A stretch of 56,217 nucleotides of DNA from Sporolactobacillus sp. THM7-7 (GTDB taxonomy: Bacteria > Bacillota > Bacilli > Bacillales > Sporolactobacillaceae), in contig NZ_SEMB01000021.1 of assembly GCF_004153225.1 (NCBI RefSeq), forward strand, positions 1-56,217, given 5' to 3'. Made by a program: the position numbers and the translations under genes. Shown piece after piece: positions 43,791-50,566 of the stretch; positions within the stretch are counted from its first letter, which is position 1, and every line of letters begins with the position of its first letter. A model generated the notes under the pieces. That model saw only the letters and a program-made list of their open reading frames with translations. It did not search any database and was not told the origin of the DNA.

Positions 43791-43842
43791 AGACCCTTCC
43801 CTGAAGTGTAGTAGTTTTTACTTCTGGAGGGGTCTGGTTTTT
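43791..43842 (+). terminator. Terminator-like hairpin in the cold-shock leader
   Basis: AGACCCTTCC (43791-43800) and GGAGGGGTCT (43826-43835) form a ten-pair stem with one G-U. It is extended by GAAGT/ACTTC across a small internal loop, then GGTTTTT follows. It lies between a strong promoter and the cold-shock gene, so it may be an attenuator or the end of a small RNA of about 95 bases. Confidence 0.7.
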
Positions 43843-43920
43843 ATGTCCTCATTAATTGTTAAATGGTGGATGGTTTATTTCACGCGCGGGCAGCGCAAGG
43901 TTTTAGGAGGCAGTTATATA

Positions 43921-44121
43921 ATGCAAAACGGTAAGGTAAAATGGTTTAACGCAGAAAAGGGTTACGGTTTCATTGAAGTTGAAGGCGGAAATGATGTATT
44001 CGTACACTATTCTGCGATCGAAGGTGAAGGGTTTAAGACGCTTGAAGAAGGCCAGGAAGTGAGCTTCGATATCGTCGAAGGCAATCGCGGACCTCAGGCT
44101 GCAAACGTCGTAAAAATCTGA
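43921..44121 (+). CDS. Cold-shock protein (CspA/B family)
   Basis: This 66-residue OB-fold protein binds single-stranded RNA and DNA as an RNA chaperone. RNP1 is KGYGFIEV (about residues 13-20) and RNP2 is DVFVHYSAI (about 25-33). TAGGAGG lies 11 bases before ATG 43921. The frame is open back to ATG 43843, but the extra 26 residues are unlike any cold-shock N-terminus. The long leader with a hairpin suggests post-transcriptional control, as in other csp genes. Confidence 0.95.
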   Translation: MQNGKVKWFNAEKGYGFIEVEGGNDVFVHYSAIEGEGFKTLEEGQEVSFDIVEGNRGPQAANVVKI

Positions 44122-44142
44122 TCATCGTCTATAACCGATTGC

Positions 44143-44178
44143 AAAAGCAGTCCTCTTAAAAAGGGCTGCTTTTATTTT
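44143..44178 (+). terminator. Terminator after the cold-shock gene
   Basis: AAAAGCAGTCC and GGGCTGCTTTT pair around a short A-rich loop, followed by ATTTT. Confidence 0.85.
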
Positions 44179-44340
44179 GGGTGAGTGTGTGTCTAGATTC
44201 CTTTATCACCTTTATCAAACGATCCACTCTTAGAATCAGGGGCAGATGCTCGCGAGTGTCCTAATATGAGCGTTTGCCCTGTTCAAAGACGCTATTTTTT
44301 TGTATAATAACAAATGTCGCTTGAATTGTGATTAGATAAC

Positions 44341-44413
44341 GGCTCTGTAGCTCAGTGGATAGAGCGTCGGTTTCCTAAACCGTGCGTCGAGGGTTCGATT
44401 CCCCCCAGGGCCA
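44341..44413 (+). tRNA. tRNA-Arg (CCU)
   Basis: The cloverleaf has acceptor arms GGCTCTG/CAGGGCC (one G-U), a D-arm GCTC..GAGC, the anticodon CCT in TTCCTAA, and T-loop TTCGATT. The discriminator is A. CCA is not encoded. The outermost pair of the anticodon stem and one T-stem pair are mismatched, otherwise it is normal. A possible TATAAT lies about 36 bases upstream. It stands alone and borders the Fur-bracketed redox block. Confidence 0.93.
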
Positions 44414-44486
44414 TAAAATAGCGTTATAACAGGCATTTTCTGAACCGTAAGGCTAACGCAAAGTGTTGCGGTAACTCACGGTCGGT

Positions 44487-44531
44487 AGCGTCTACTTTTC
44501 GTAACTCCACGGAAGGGTAGGCGCTTTTTTC
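44487..44531 (+). terminator. Terminator after tRNA-Arg
   Basis: AGCGTCTAC and GTAGGCGCT form a nine-base stem with one G-U pair, followed by a T-run. Confidence 0.75.
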
Positions 44532-44607
44532 ATGCGATGCAATGAGCAGAGGTCCAGTGCGGAGTTAATTCCTTTATCTTTCGTTCTTTTTGTTTTACTC
44601 TATACAT

Positions 44608-44622
44608 TGAGAATGAATATCA
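44608..44622 (+). promoter_or_regulatory. Fur-like box upstream of the flavodoxin fusion
   Basis: TGAGAATGAATATCA fits the 7-1-7 Fur consensus (TGATAAT-N-ATTATCA) with two differences. It lies about 57 bases before the fusion gene, in the promoter region. Confidence 0.7.
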
Positions 44623-44678
44623 ATTACCACGATAGGGTAGTTTGGCCAAATCGTTATTATATATAGGGGTGATTGGAA

Positions 44679-45509
44679 TTGGTCGTTCAAGTTAGACGGA
44701 TAGATGATCCTGCCTCAGAAACTGATGAATACCGTGTGCTCATTGGCCGGATTTGGCCTGAGGGCATTTCGAGTGCTCAAGTACATGTGGATCAATGGAT
44801 GAAGGATCTGTCGCCGAGCGAGGTGCTACTTCAAAAAAGTAATTCATTTTCAGAATTCTGTGCGGCTTACCAAAAGGAACTTCGAGCGGACGAAAAAAAA
44901 CGCCGGTGCATCATTCAATTGCTTGAGAAGGCGCAGAATCATAGGGTAACTCTGCTGCACGTCGAGGAAGCATCGTCTAAAGCTCAAGCGACAGTGTTGC
45001 AGAACTTCGTAAAAACCGTTCCTCTGCCAAAGATACTGGTTTTATTCGCTAGTGAAATGGGGAATACGCTGGCTATTGCACAAGAGATGGCTAAGGGTGT
45101 GCGTCAAGCGGGGATTATCCCGGAAGTCAAAGACGCATTCGGCGCAACAATCGATGATATTAAGAAATTTGATGCCTTCTTATTTGGTAGTGGAACGACT
45201 GGCGATGGGGAATTACCGGATGAAGCTCAGGATATTTACGACGACTTGGATGAGCTGGATCTAAAGGGGATGCCTTGTGCTGTGTTTGGTGCTGGCGATA
45301 CAAGTTATGAGTTGTACTGCGAGGCGGTCAACACGATCCACAGCAAGCTGGTTGAGCTAGGTGGCGATCTCATTTTACCTGACTTTAAAGTCGATTTTAG
45401 CATGTCAGAGGAGGAAGAAAAACAAGCACTTCAGCTTGGGAAGCAGTTTGCCGAAACCCTGTGGGATCGTTCCATACAAAAAAACACTCAGCAGATCAGT
45501 ATTCGTTAG
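44679..45509 (+). CDS. DUF488-flavodoxin fusion protein
   Basis: The 276-residue protein joins two domains. Residues 1-112 look like DUF488 (YeaO-like): GRIWPEGISSAQVHVDQWMKDL, FSEFCAAYQKEL and RVTLLHVEEAS. Residues 117-268 are a flavodoxin: FMN phosphate loop FASEMGNT (about 123-130), GSGTTGDGELPDEAQDI, and FGAGDTSYELYCEAV. Flavodoxins replace ferredoxin as electron carriers under iron limitation. AGGGGTGA is 6 bases before TTG 44679; TTG 44673 touches it and is rejected. A Fur-like box upstream suggests iron control. The job of the DUF488 half is unknown. Confidence 0.88.
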   Translation: MVVQVRRIDDPASETDEYRVLIGRIWPEGISSAQVHVDQWMKDLSPSEVLLQKSNSFSEFCAAYQKELRADEKKRRCIIQLLEKAQNHRVTLLHVEEASSKAQATVLQNFVKTVPLPKILVLFASEMGNTLAIAQEMAKGVRQAGIIPEVKDAFGATIDDIKKFDAFLFGSGTTGDGELPDEAQDIYDDLDELDLKGMPCAVFGAGDTSYELYCEAVNTIHSKLVELGGDLILPDFKVDFSMSEEEEKQALQLGKQFAETLWDRSIQKNTQQISIR

Positions 45510-45519
45510 CTAATGAGCG

Positions 45520-45560
45520 AAACAGCTGCTTCTCTCTTAAAAGAGAGTAAGCGGCTGTTT
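45520..45560. terminator. Hairpin between converging redox genes
   Basis: AAACAGCTGCTTCTCTCTT and AAGAGAGTAAGCGGCTGTTT form a long near-perfect stem between two genes that run towards each other. The T-tails are weak on both strands. Confidence 0.6.
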
Positions 45561-45569
45561 GCTTGATGA

Positions 45570-46346
45570 TTAGGATCTGCGATGTTTTAATACGGCAAAA
45601 TAGCGGAGCATTAAGGAAAGGAAAATGTAGCTTAGGATCACAAAGGACAGATAGTTCAGCCAGAAATGGCGCAGCTGAATGATGTGCAGCGCTTCTAAGC
45701 CTTTTTGGACGCCCATAACGATTAAAATAGTTATGGCGAGCATAAAGAATAACTGAATGTAACGTTTCAATGTGAACCCCCCTTTTTCGATGCGCCGCGG
45801 AATCTGCTGCCCAATTTTTTGGCATAACGCGGCTTTTTTTTGCGGCAATGCGGAGAGTCCAAAGGTTCCCGTGCAAACAGCTTCGGCCAGTCGATGCATC
45901 CCTGCAGCTTGGAGCGGCCCGTTCATGGTGATGAACGTCTGATCAGTGACGCCGCTAAACCGGTTGGCTAGTTTGCTTGTGTAGCAACTGGTCAGCAGGA
46001 TATAACTTTTTCCTCGATAATTTCCAGGCAATCGCTCGCCCTTTTTGTTAAAATGGACGAGTTTCGAATGAAAACAATCGAGAAATTGTTTCATCAGTCC
46101 TGAGACATTACTCCAATAGGTAGGCGACGCCAAAACCAAACAATCAGCTTGCCGCGCCAGCTGATCCAAATGATCGAGTGTTTGGTTCGATGCTGCGTCC
46201 CCCATTTTTAGCGAATACGCGTCTAAATAAATCGTTTCAACTTGGCAACCGCGTGCTTTAGCTCCTTCCAAGACGTTTTCGAGCATTTGTACGGTTATCC
46301 CTTGTCGATTCGTTGTACCAAGAACCCCAATGACTTTTATACTCAT
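45570..46346 (-). CDS. Membrane-anchored flavodoxin-fold FMN reductase
   Basis: The 258-residue protein has an NADPH-dependent FMN-reductase/flavodoxin-like domain (about 1-185), with GVLGTTNRQGITVQMLENVL at the start and the flavin-contact SPTYWSNVSGLMKQFLD near 74-90. Two membrane helices (about 196-216 and 228-250) and a basic end follow. The cysteine cluster of iron-sulfur flavoproteins is absent. It probably faces the cytoplasm as a membrane-tethered flavoprotein; partners are unknown. A small frame ATG-CCG-GTA-TGA lies between AAGGAG and the start, its stop overlapping the ATG. Confidence 0.8.
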   Translation of the reverse strand: MSIKVIGVLGTTNRQGITVQMLENVLEGAKARGCQVETIYLDAYSLKMGDAASNQTLDHLDQLARQADCLVLASPTYWSNVSGLMKQFLDCFHSKLVHFNKKGERLPGNYRGKSYILLTSCYTSKLANRFSGVTDQTFITMNGPLQAAGMHRLAEAVCTGTFGLSALPQKKAALCQKIGQQIPRRIEKGGFTLKRYIQLFFMLAITILIVMGVQKGLEALHIIQLRHFWLNYLSFVILSYIFLSLMLRYFAVLKHRRS

Positions 46347-46506
46347 ACCGGCATAGACATCTCCTTGTTCTCAGGATCTGGAAGCAAGACAGCGTCGCTT
46401 TAGAATATAAGGCGCGTTTTCAATCATCACGCCTAACCCGTCATTATGATAGCCTATCAGCCACAGATGCCTCAAGCATGCACAAGCCATCATCAGCTTG
46501 TACGAG

Positions 46507-46803
46507 TTATTGATTCACTTCTTTAGCTTCATCTTTTTCACTGCTTGGATCATCGGGCTTCTCAAAAGGTTGATCAGAGACAAGAATCGATTCAGTCGGG
46601 CATCCTTCATAGGCATCTGTCAGATCGATAAGCAATTCTTCAGGAATCGGTTTAACCCCTTTATTACCATCAATAATCGAGAATGCAAGGCCTTGATCAT
46701 CATAATTAAAAATGTCCGGAGCAGCCATTTCACAAGCCCCGCAAGAGATGCAAGTATCCTGATCAACTCGTGTGTACTGAGGTTTTTCTTGATTTTCAGC
46801 CAT
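46507..46803 (-). CDS. fer: [4Fe-4S] ferredoxin
   Basis: The 98-residue protein matches the single-cluster ferredoxin of Bacillus. [17 protein letters not shown] supplies three cluster cysteines, and the fourth is in [11 protein letters not shown]. The acidic C-terminal tail ([13 protein letters not shown]) is longer than usual. AAGGAAGTGATCGCT before ATG 46803 decides the start. It follows the cupin gene by 30 bases, so the two share a transcript running left from the second Fur-like box. Confidence 0.94.
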   Translation of the reverse strand: MAENQEKPQYTRVDQDTCISCGACEMAAPDIFNYDDQGLAFSIIDGNKGVKPIPEELLIDLTDAYEGCPTESILVSDQPFEKPDDPSSEKDEAKEVNQ

Positions 46804-46833
46804 AGCGATCACTTCCTTATTTCTGTAAACTGA

Positions 46834-47142
46834 TCAGCATCCGCGTACAGGTCCGGAGGCAGATTTTATGACGATTACATCGCTGTCTTCCTCAGCAGAC
46901 AGGGAATGCATTTCTTTTGCATTTAGGTGAACGAGTTTTCCCGGGACTAAGTGTTCTGATTGACCGGAGGCTGTAAAAACAATAGCACCGCGGACAGGAA
47001 CAACGGTAACGGACGCGTTGCCGCCATGATGTTCCGGGATGCTTTGTCCTTTTTTCAAAGATAGGTGCATGACCGTTTGATTATCGTCCTGATAAAGGCG
47101 TTCTTTTAAACCGTTAAGATTTTGACAGGTAAGCAATTGCAT
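46834..47142 (-). CDS. Small cupin-domain protein
   Basis: The 102-residue protein is a single cupin barrel. IPEHHGGNASVTVVPVRGAIVFTASG resembles cupin motif 1 and its continuation, and GKLVHLNAKEMHSLSAEED resembles motif 2. The His residues suggest a metal site. Substrate is unknown. AAGGAG precedes ATG 47142, and the longer open frame begins within the promoter region. It heads a cupin-ferredoxin transcript, divergent from the Crp/Fnr regulator. Confidence 0.85.
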   Translation of the reverse strand: MQLLTCQNLNGLKERLYQDDNQTVMHLSLKKGQSIPEHHGGNASVTVVPVRGAIVFTASGQSEHLVPGKLVHLNAKEMHSLSAEEDSDVIVIKSASGPVRGC

Positions 47143-47191
47143 TGAAAATCGCTCCTTTATGTGACAATTATCCATTTTGTTTTACTTTAAT

Positions 47192-47206
47192 TGAGAATTA
47201 CTATCA
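47192..47206. promoter_or_regulatory. Fur-like box between cupin and regulator genes
   Basis: TGAGAATTACTATCA fits the 7-1-7 Fur pattern with two differences. It lies between the divergent cupin-ferredoxin transcript and the Crp/Fnr gene, near possible -10 elements on both strands. Confidence 0.65.
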
Positions 47207-47315
47207 CTTATACTATACATGGATCAGTCAAGACTGAACATGATCGAGATCAAGTTTGCTTTTTAAAATGGGGTATAATATGCGTTTACATGACGATAAG
47301 GAAGGAGGCTGCCTG

Positions 47316-47987
47316 ATGCCTGGGCTAGAAGCGGTCGGTTGGTTTAAAGATTTTACCGATGAGCAGTTGCAAGAATTAGCGAAAGAGGGGATGTTTAAAC
47401 AGTACGATGCTAAAGAGATGGTCTTTGTTCAAGGAGAAACATTGACAGATTATTTTTATGTGGTCGAAGGTTTGATTCAAGCTTATCACCAAAACGAAGG
47501 TGGAAAGAAGTGGATCGCAAGCTTGTTTTCGCACGGCGACTTATTTCCGCATACAGGTTTAGTGGATGAAGAATCGCAATATCCGGCGAATGCAGAGACC
47601 CTTACAACGTGCTGCCTATTTATCGTCAAACGACAGAAGATGAATGAGCTGCTCAGCCATTATCCATTCCTCGAGCGCCAGCTCACCAAATTTCTGGCGA
47701 GGAAGAGTCAAGAATTGATGAATCGCTATGCCGATTCGGTCCTTGAACCTGCGCTTGTACAGCTCGTTTCTTTGCTCAAGCGCTTATCTGATCAATCGGG
47801 TGCCCGAGCAACAGATGGCTGGATACGCATTGAGCATATGATGACGGAACAAGATATAGCCGCTTATCTTGGTGTTACACCAGAGACCGTCAGCCGGCTG
47901 CTTAATCGCCTGTATCGAGAGAAACGAGCCAAATCGGCCGGCCGCGGGAAGATTTATCTTAATCTGAATCGGTGCTCATCTGTTTGA
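47316..47987 (+). CDS. Crp/Fnr-family transcriptional regulator
   Basis: The 223-residue protein has an N-terminal cyclic-nucleotide-type beta barrel (about 1-120, with FVQGETLTDYFYVVEGLIQAY). A dimer helix and a C-terminal winged helix with recognition segment TEQDIAAYLGVTPETVSRLLNRL (about 173-195) follow. No N-terminal Fnr cysteine cluster is seen, so it is unlikely to be a classic oxygen-sensing Fnr. AAGGAGG before ATG 47316 sets the start. It probably regulates the neighbouring redox genes, which is an inference from position. Confidence 0.88.
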   Translation: MPGLEAVGWFKDFTDEQLQELAKEGMFKQYDAKEMVFVQGETLTDYFYVVEGLIQAYHQNEGGKKWIASLFSHGDLFPHTGLVDEESQYPANAETLTTCCLFIVKRQKMNELLSHYPFLERQLTKFLARKSQELMNRYADSVLEPALVQLVSLLKRLSDQSGARATDGWIRIEHMMTEQDIAAYLGVTPETVSRLLNRLYREKRAKSAGRGKIYLNLNRCSSV

Positions 47988-48302
47988 AGCCTTCACTTAC
48001 TCGGTAAAAGCTTATTTTGAATGCTCTGCACGGCAATCCATAATGATGATGAAAAATTTCTGTTGTCGTCGAAAAAATTGAAACCTTGCTTTAGATCACA
48101 ATGAAATGATGAGTCATATGGACGATTGGCCAAAGATATATGAACATACGTTTTAAAATGTTAAAAAAACACAGGTTTTAGTTGGTGTCTGCCGTTTTTT
48201 TGTATAGAATGATGGGTATAACCGATCAAAAATTAATCGGCTGTAACATTTCTGCCTTACTGATCGTTTAACCTGTTGAGGACGGATTGACGGAGGCATT
48301 TC
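47988..48302. other. Intergenic stretch before the ECF sigma gene
   Basis: No gene was seen. TGAAACCTT (from about 48101) resembles an ECF -35 element but lacks a matching CGT-type -10. A TATAGA near 48200 is a possible -10. The segment is A+T rich. Confidence 0.3.
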
Positions 48303-49040
48303 ATGAAAACACAAAAAGAGTTAAAAGATGCTTTTTCTCAATGGATTCACCCTTATACAGAGGCCATGCGCCGATTTTCCCTCAGGCTTGCGGGATCACC
48401 CTGGGACGGAGATGACCTTTACCAGAATGCAATGATTAAAGTCTACAGGGCGTGGAAAAAATGTCCGTCAAGGCCGATCTCAAAAGCGTATCTGTTCCGC
48501 ATCATCTCTCATGCATGGATCGACAGCTATCGGAAAGTGTCTGTTGAGGAATGCGTCAAGGCCTCATTTGATAACCTGGCCGCCTCTGCGGAAGGAGTGG
48601 ATGAAGAAAAATTAAGGGCTGGTATCAAACTGCTGATGGATCGTCTGCCTGCCAAGCAGCGGCTGATCTTTCTCCTGTCAGCCGGTTTTAATCTGAGTAC
48701 GCGGGAAATTGCGGAATTGACCGGCGAGTCGGAAGGCAGCATTCGGGTGGCTTGCCACCGGGCGAGAAAAAAGCTTGAGTTATCTGGAGTTGTTTGGTCA
48801 GCTGATTCAGAAGACGAATGGACTGATCTGTACGTCACTGCTTTTAGAAGCAGAGATCCGCTGCAGTTAATTCATCTCTACCAGCAAGAGACGGGGGTTC
48901 CATCTCAGCCCGACACAATCGGCCGGCGCAAGAACCGGAACGGGCCAATCAGCATGGATCTTCCGAATGCGCTGTATGTTCCATGTGAAACGCATGGCAG
49001 AAACCGCCCTGACGGCATCACGCTTCGAATGGCTGCCTAA
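48303..49040 (+). CDS. ECF-type RNA polymerase sigma factor
   Basis: The 245-residue protein has sigma region 2 (about 10-85, with DGDDLYQNAMIKVYRAW and YLFRIISHAWIDSYRK). Region 4 covers about 105-165 (LPAKQRLIFLLSAGFNLSTREIAELTGESEGSIRVACHRARKKL). An extension of about 75 residues begins WTDLYVTAFRSRDPLQLIHLYQ, reminiscent of the SnoaL-like tails of SigJ/ECF41 sigmas but truncated. No anti-sigma gene adjoins it. clpP starts 45 bases downstream in the same direction. GGAGGC precedes ATG 48303. Confidence 0.85.
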   Translation: MKTQKELKDAFSQWIHPYTEAMRRFSLRLAGSPWDGDDLYQNAMIKVYRAWKKCPSRPISKAYLFRIISHAWIDSYRKVSVEECVKASFDNLAASAEGVDEEKLRAGIKLLMDRLPAKQRLIFLLSAGFNLSTREIAELTGESEGSIRVACHRARKKLELSGVVWSADSEDEWTDLYVTAFRSRDPLQLIHLYQQETGVPSQPDTIGRRKNRNGPISMDLPNALYVPCETHGRNRPDGITLRMAA

Positions 49041-49085
49041 CTAAGCAATAAGACGAGAAATGATAAAAAAACAGGAGGGAACCTT

Positions 49086-49670
49086 ATGCCATCTTTTATT
49101 CCTTATGTGATTGAACAGTCCAACCGCGGGGAACGTTCCTATGATATTTACTCACGTCTCCTGAAAGACCGGGTGATCCTGCTCGGAGAGGAGATTAACG
49201 ATGAGCTCGCCAACAGCATTGTCGCTCAGCTGCTTTTTCTGACATCCGAGGATTCGGAAAAAGATATTTCAATCTATATTAACAGTCCCGGAGGATCGGT
49301 ATCCGCGGGTTTTGCAATTCTCGATACGATGAACTTTATCAAGCCGGACGTCCAGACGATCTGTGTCGGTATGGCGGCATCCATGGCGTCAATCATTCTG
49401 ACTTCAGGAACAAAAGGGAAACGGTTAACTCTTCCGAATGGCGAAGTCATGATTCATCAACCGCTCGGAGGCGCACAAGGTCAGGCGAGCGATATCGAGA
49501 TCAGCGCAAGACACATTTTGAAGACGAAAGAAAAACTGATTCAGATTATCTCAGAGACAACGGGCCAGCCGATTGAAAAAGTCAAGAAGGACACGGATCG
49601 CGACCACTTTCTTACCGCGGAAGAAGCAAAAGAATACGGGCTTGTCGATAAAATCATCGAATCTCTGTAA
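49086..49670 (+). CDS. clpP: ATP-dependent Clp protease proteolytic subunit
   Basis: ClpP forms the tetradecameric protease chamber that works with ClpX and ClpC. The 194 residues are standard. The nucleophile Ser lies in [11 protein letters not shown] (about 98), the His in [12 protein letters not shown] (about 122), and the Asp near the KDTDRDHF segment (about 171). AGGAGGGAACCTT precedes ATG 49086. In B. subtilis clpP sits elsewhere, near yvdM and trnQ. Here it follows the ECF sigma gene with no terminator between. Confidence 0.97.
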   Translation: MPSFIPYVIEQSNRGERSYDIYSRLLKDRVILLGEEINDELANSIVAQLLFLTSEDSEKDISIYINSPGGSVSAGFAILDTMNFIKPDVQTICVGMAASMASIILTSGTKGKRLTLPNGEVMIHQPLGGAQGQASDIEISARHILKTKEKLIQIISETTGQPIEKVKKDTDRDHFLTAEEAKEYGLVDKIIESL

Positions 49671-49769
49671 AAAAGCCTGGCGGCCAGGTGTCCCGGCCGA
49701 GCCTTAGTTGCTTGATACGCTGTTCCGCTAAAATTTGATGCATTTTCACAATATAAAAATGACAGAAGT

Positions 49770-49815
49770 GACCCCTGATCAGCCGCACGGTGCGGTTGAG
49801 CAAGGGGTTTTATAT
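49770..49815 (+). terminator. Terminator after clpP
   Basis: ACCCCT and AGGGGT enclose an inner CCGCACGGTGCGG hairpin and are followed by TTTAT, about 100 bases after clpP. Confidence 0.6.
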
Positions 49816-49823
49816 CATTAATT

Positions 49824-49856
49824 TATGTTAACCTTAAATAAAAATAGGTTGACATA
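49824..49856 (+). promoter_or_regulatory. BirA operator of the bioY operon
   Basis: TATGTTAACC (49824-49833) and GGTTGACATA (49847-49856) are inverted halves separated by 13 bases. This matches the known Bacillus BirA box pattern (TTGTTAACC, spacer, GGTTAACAA). The right half contains the -35 hexamer, so bound BirA would block transcription when biotin is plentiful. Confidence 0.88.
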
Positions 49857-49877
49857 TAATCTCTCTCTTTTTAAAAT
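49849..49877 (+). promoter_or_regulatory. bioY promoter
   Basis: TTGACA (49849-49854) and TAAAAT (49872-49877) are separated by 17 bases and overlap the BirA operator. Confidence 0.8.
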
Positions 49878-49914
49878 AGAGACGTTCGATGATTAATTTA
49901 GAGGAGAGAGAATA

Positions 49915-50469
49915 ATGAAAACGATAGAACTTGTCGAAATCGCATTATTTACGGCCATTATCGCGGTGCTGGGCTTCCTGCCGCCGATTCCTCTGCCGTT
50001 CACACCGGTGCCGATTACTCTGCAGAATATCGGGGTTATCCTGGCCGGGACGTTTCTCGGGGTTCGCGCGGCGACGTCGAGCATGATTCTGTTTGTCCTG
50101 CTGATCGCGGCGGGACTGCCGATACTTGGAGGAGGCCGGGGCGGAATCGGAGCCATCGTGTCTCCGAGCGGCGGCTTTGTGCTCGGGTGGATCGTTGAAG
50201 CCTTTGTCATCGCTTTGATTTTAGCCAAATTTAAGAAACCGGGTTTCTGGGTGATGATCGCGGCCGGATTGTTCGCAGGGATCGTCGTCCTTTACCCGAT
50301 CGGAACCCTCTGGCAGGCATGGATGATGCACATTCCATGGAGCACGGCTCTTGCGATGAGCGCTGTATATATTCCGGGCGACACGATAAAAACCGTTGTT
50401 GTTGCTTTGCTGGCGATGAGACTGCGCGAGCGGATCCGGCTGACGGAACACGCGGCGTCTTATAAGTAA
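49915..50469 (+). CDS. bioY: Biotin transporter substrate-binding protein BioY
   Basis: BioY is the membrane substrate-binding S component for biotin import, working alone or with an ECF energy module. The 184 residues form about six membrane helices. The PFTPVPITLQNIGVILAGTFLG segment (about 24-45) and the GRGGIGAIVSPSGGFVLGW loop (about 74-92) are family hallmarks. GAGGAGAG before ATG 49915. It is the first gene of a BirA-controlled operon with a CoA ligase and a thiolase, the same set as B. subtilis yhfU-yhfT-yhfS. Confidence 0.93.
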   Translation: MKTIELVEIALFTAIIAVLGFLPPIPLPFTPVPITLQNIGVILAGTFLGVRAATSSMILFVLLIAAGLPILGGGRGGIGAIVSPSGGFVLGWIVEAFVIALILAKFKKPGFWVMIAAGLFAGIVVLYPIGTLWQAWMMHIPWSTALAMSAVYIPGDTIKTVVVALLAMRLRERIRLTEHAASYK

Positions 50470-50566
50470 AGCATGTCACTTTAATCCATAGTGTCATGAT
50501 TGATATCATAAGGGATAAGATGAAACAGCCCTTTTACGAGGGCATATCTAAAAAGGGATTTCACTG

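Noticed and set aside
43843-43920. In-frame N-terminal extension of the cold-shock protein
   Set aside because: Extra 26 residues resemble no cold-shock protein, and the AGGAGG site serves ATG 43921.
44341-44680. tRNA-Arg as attachment site for an integrated island
   Set aside because: No integrase and no repeat of the tRNA 3' end was found downstream.
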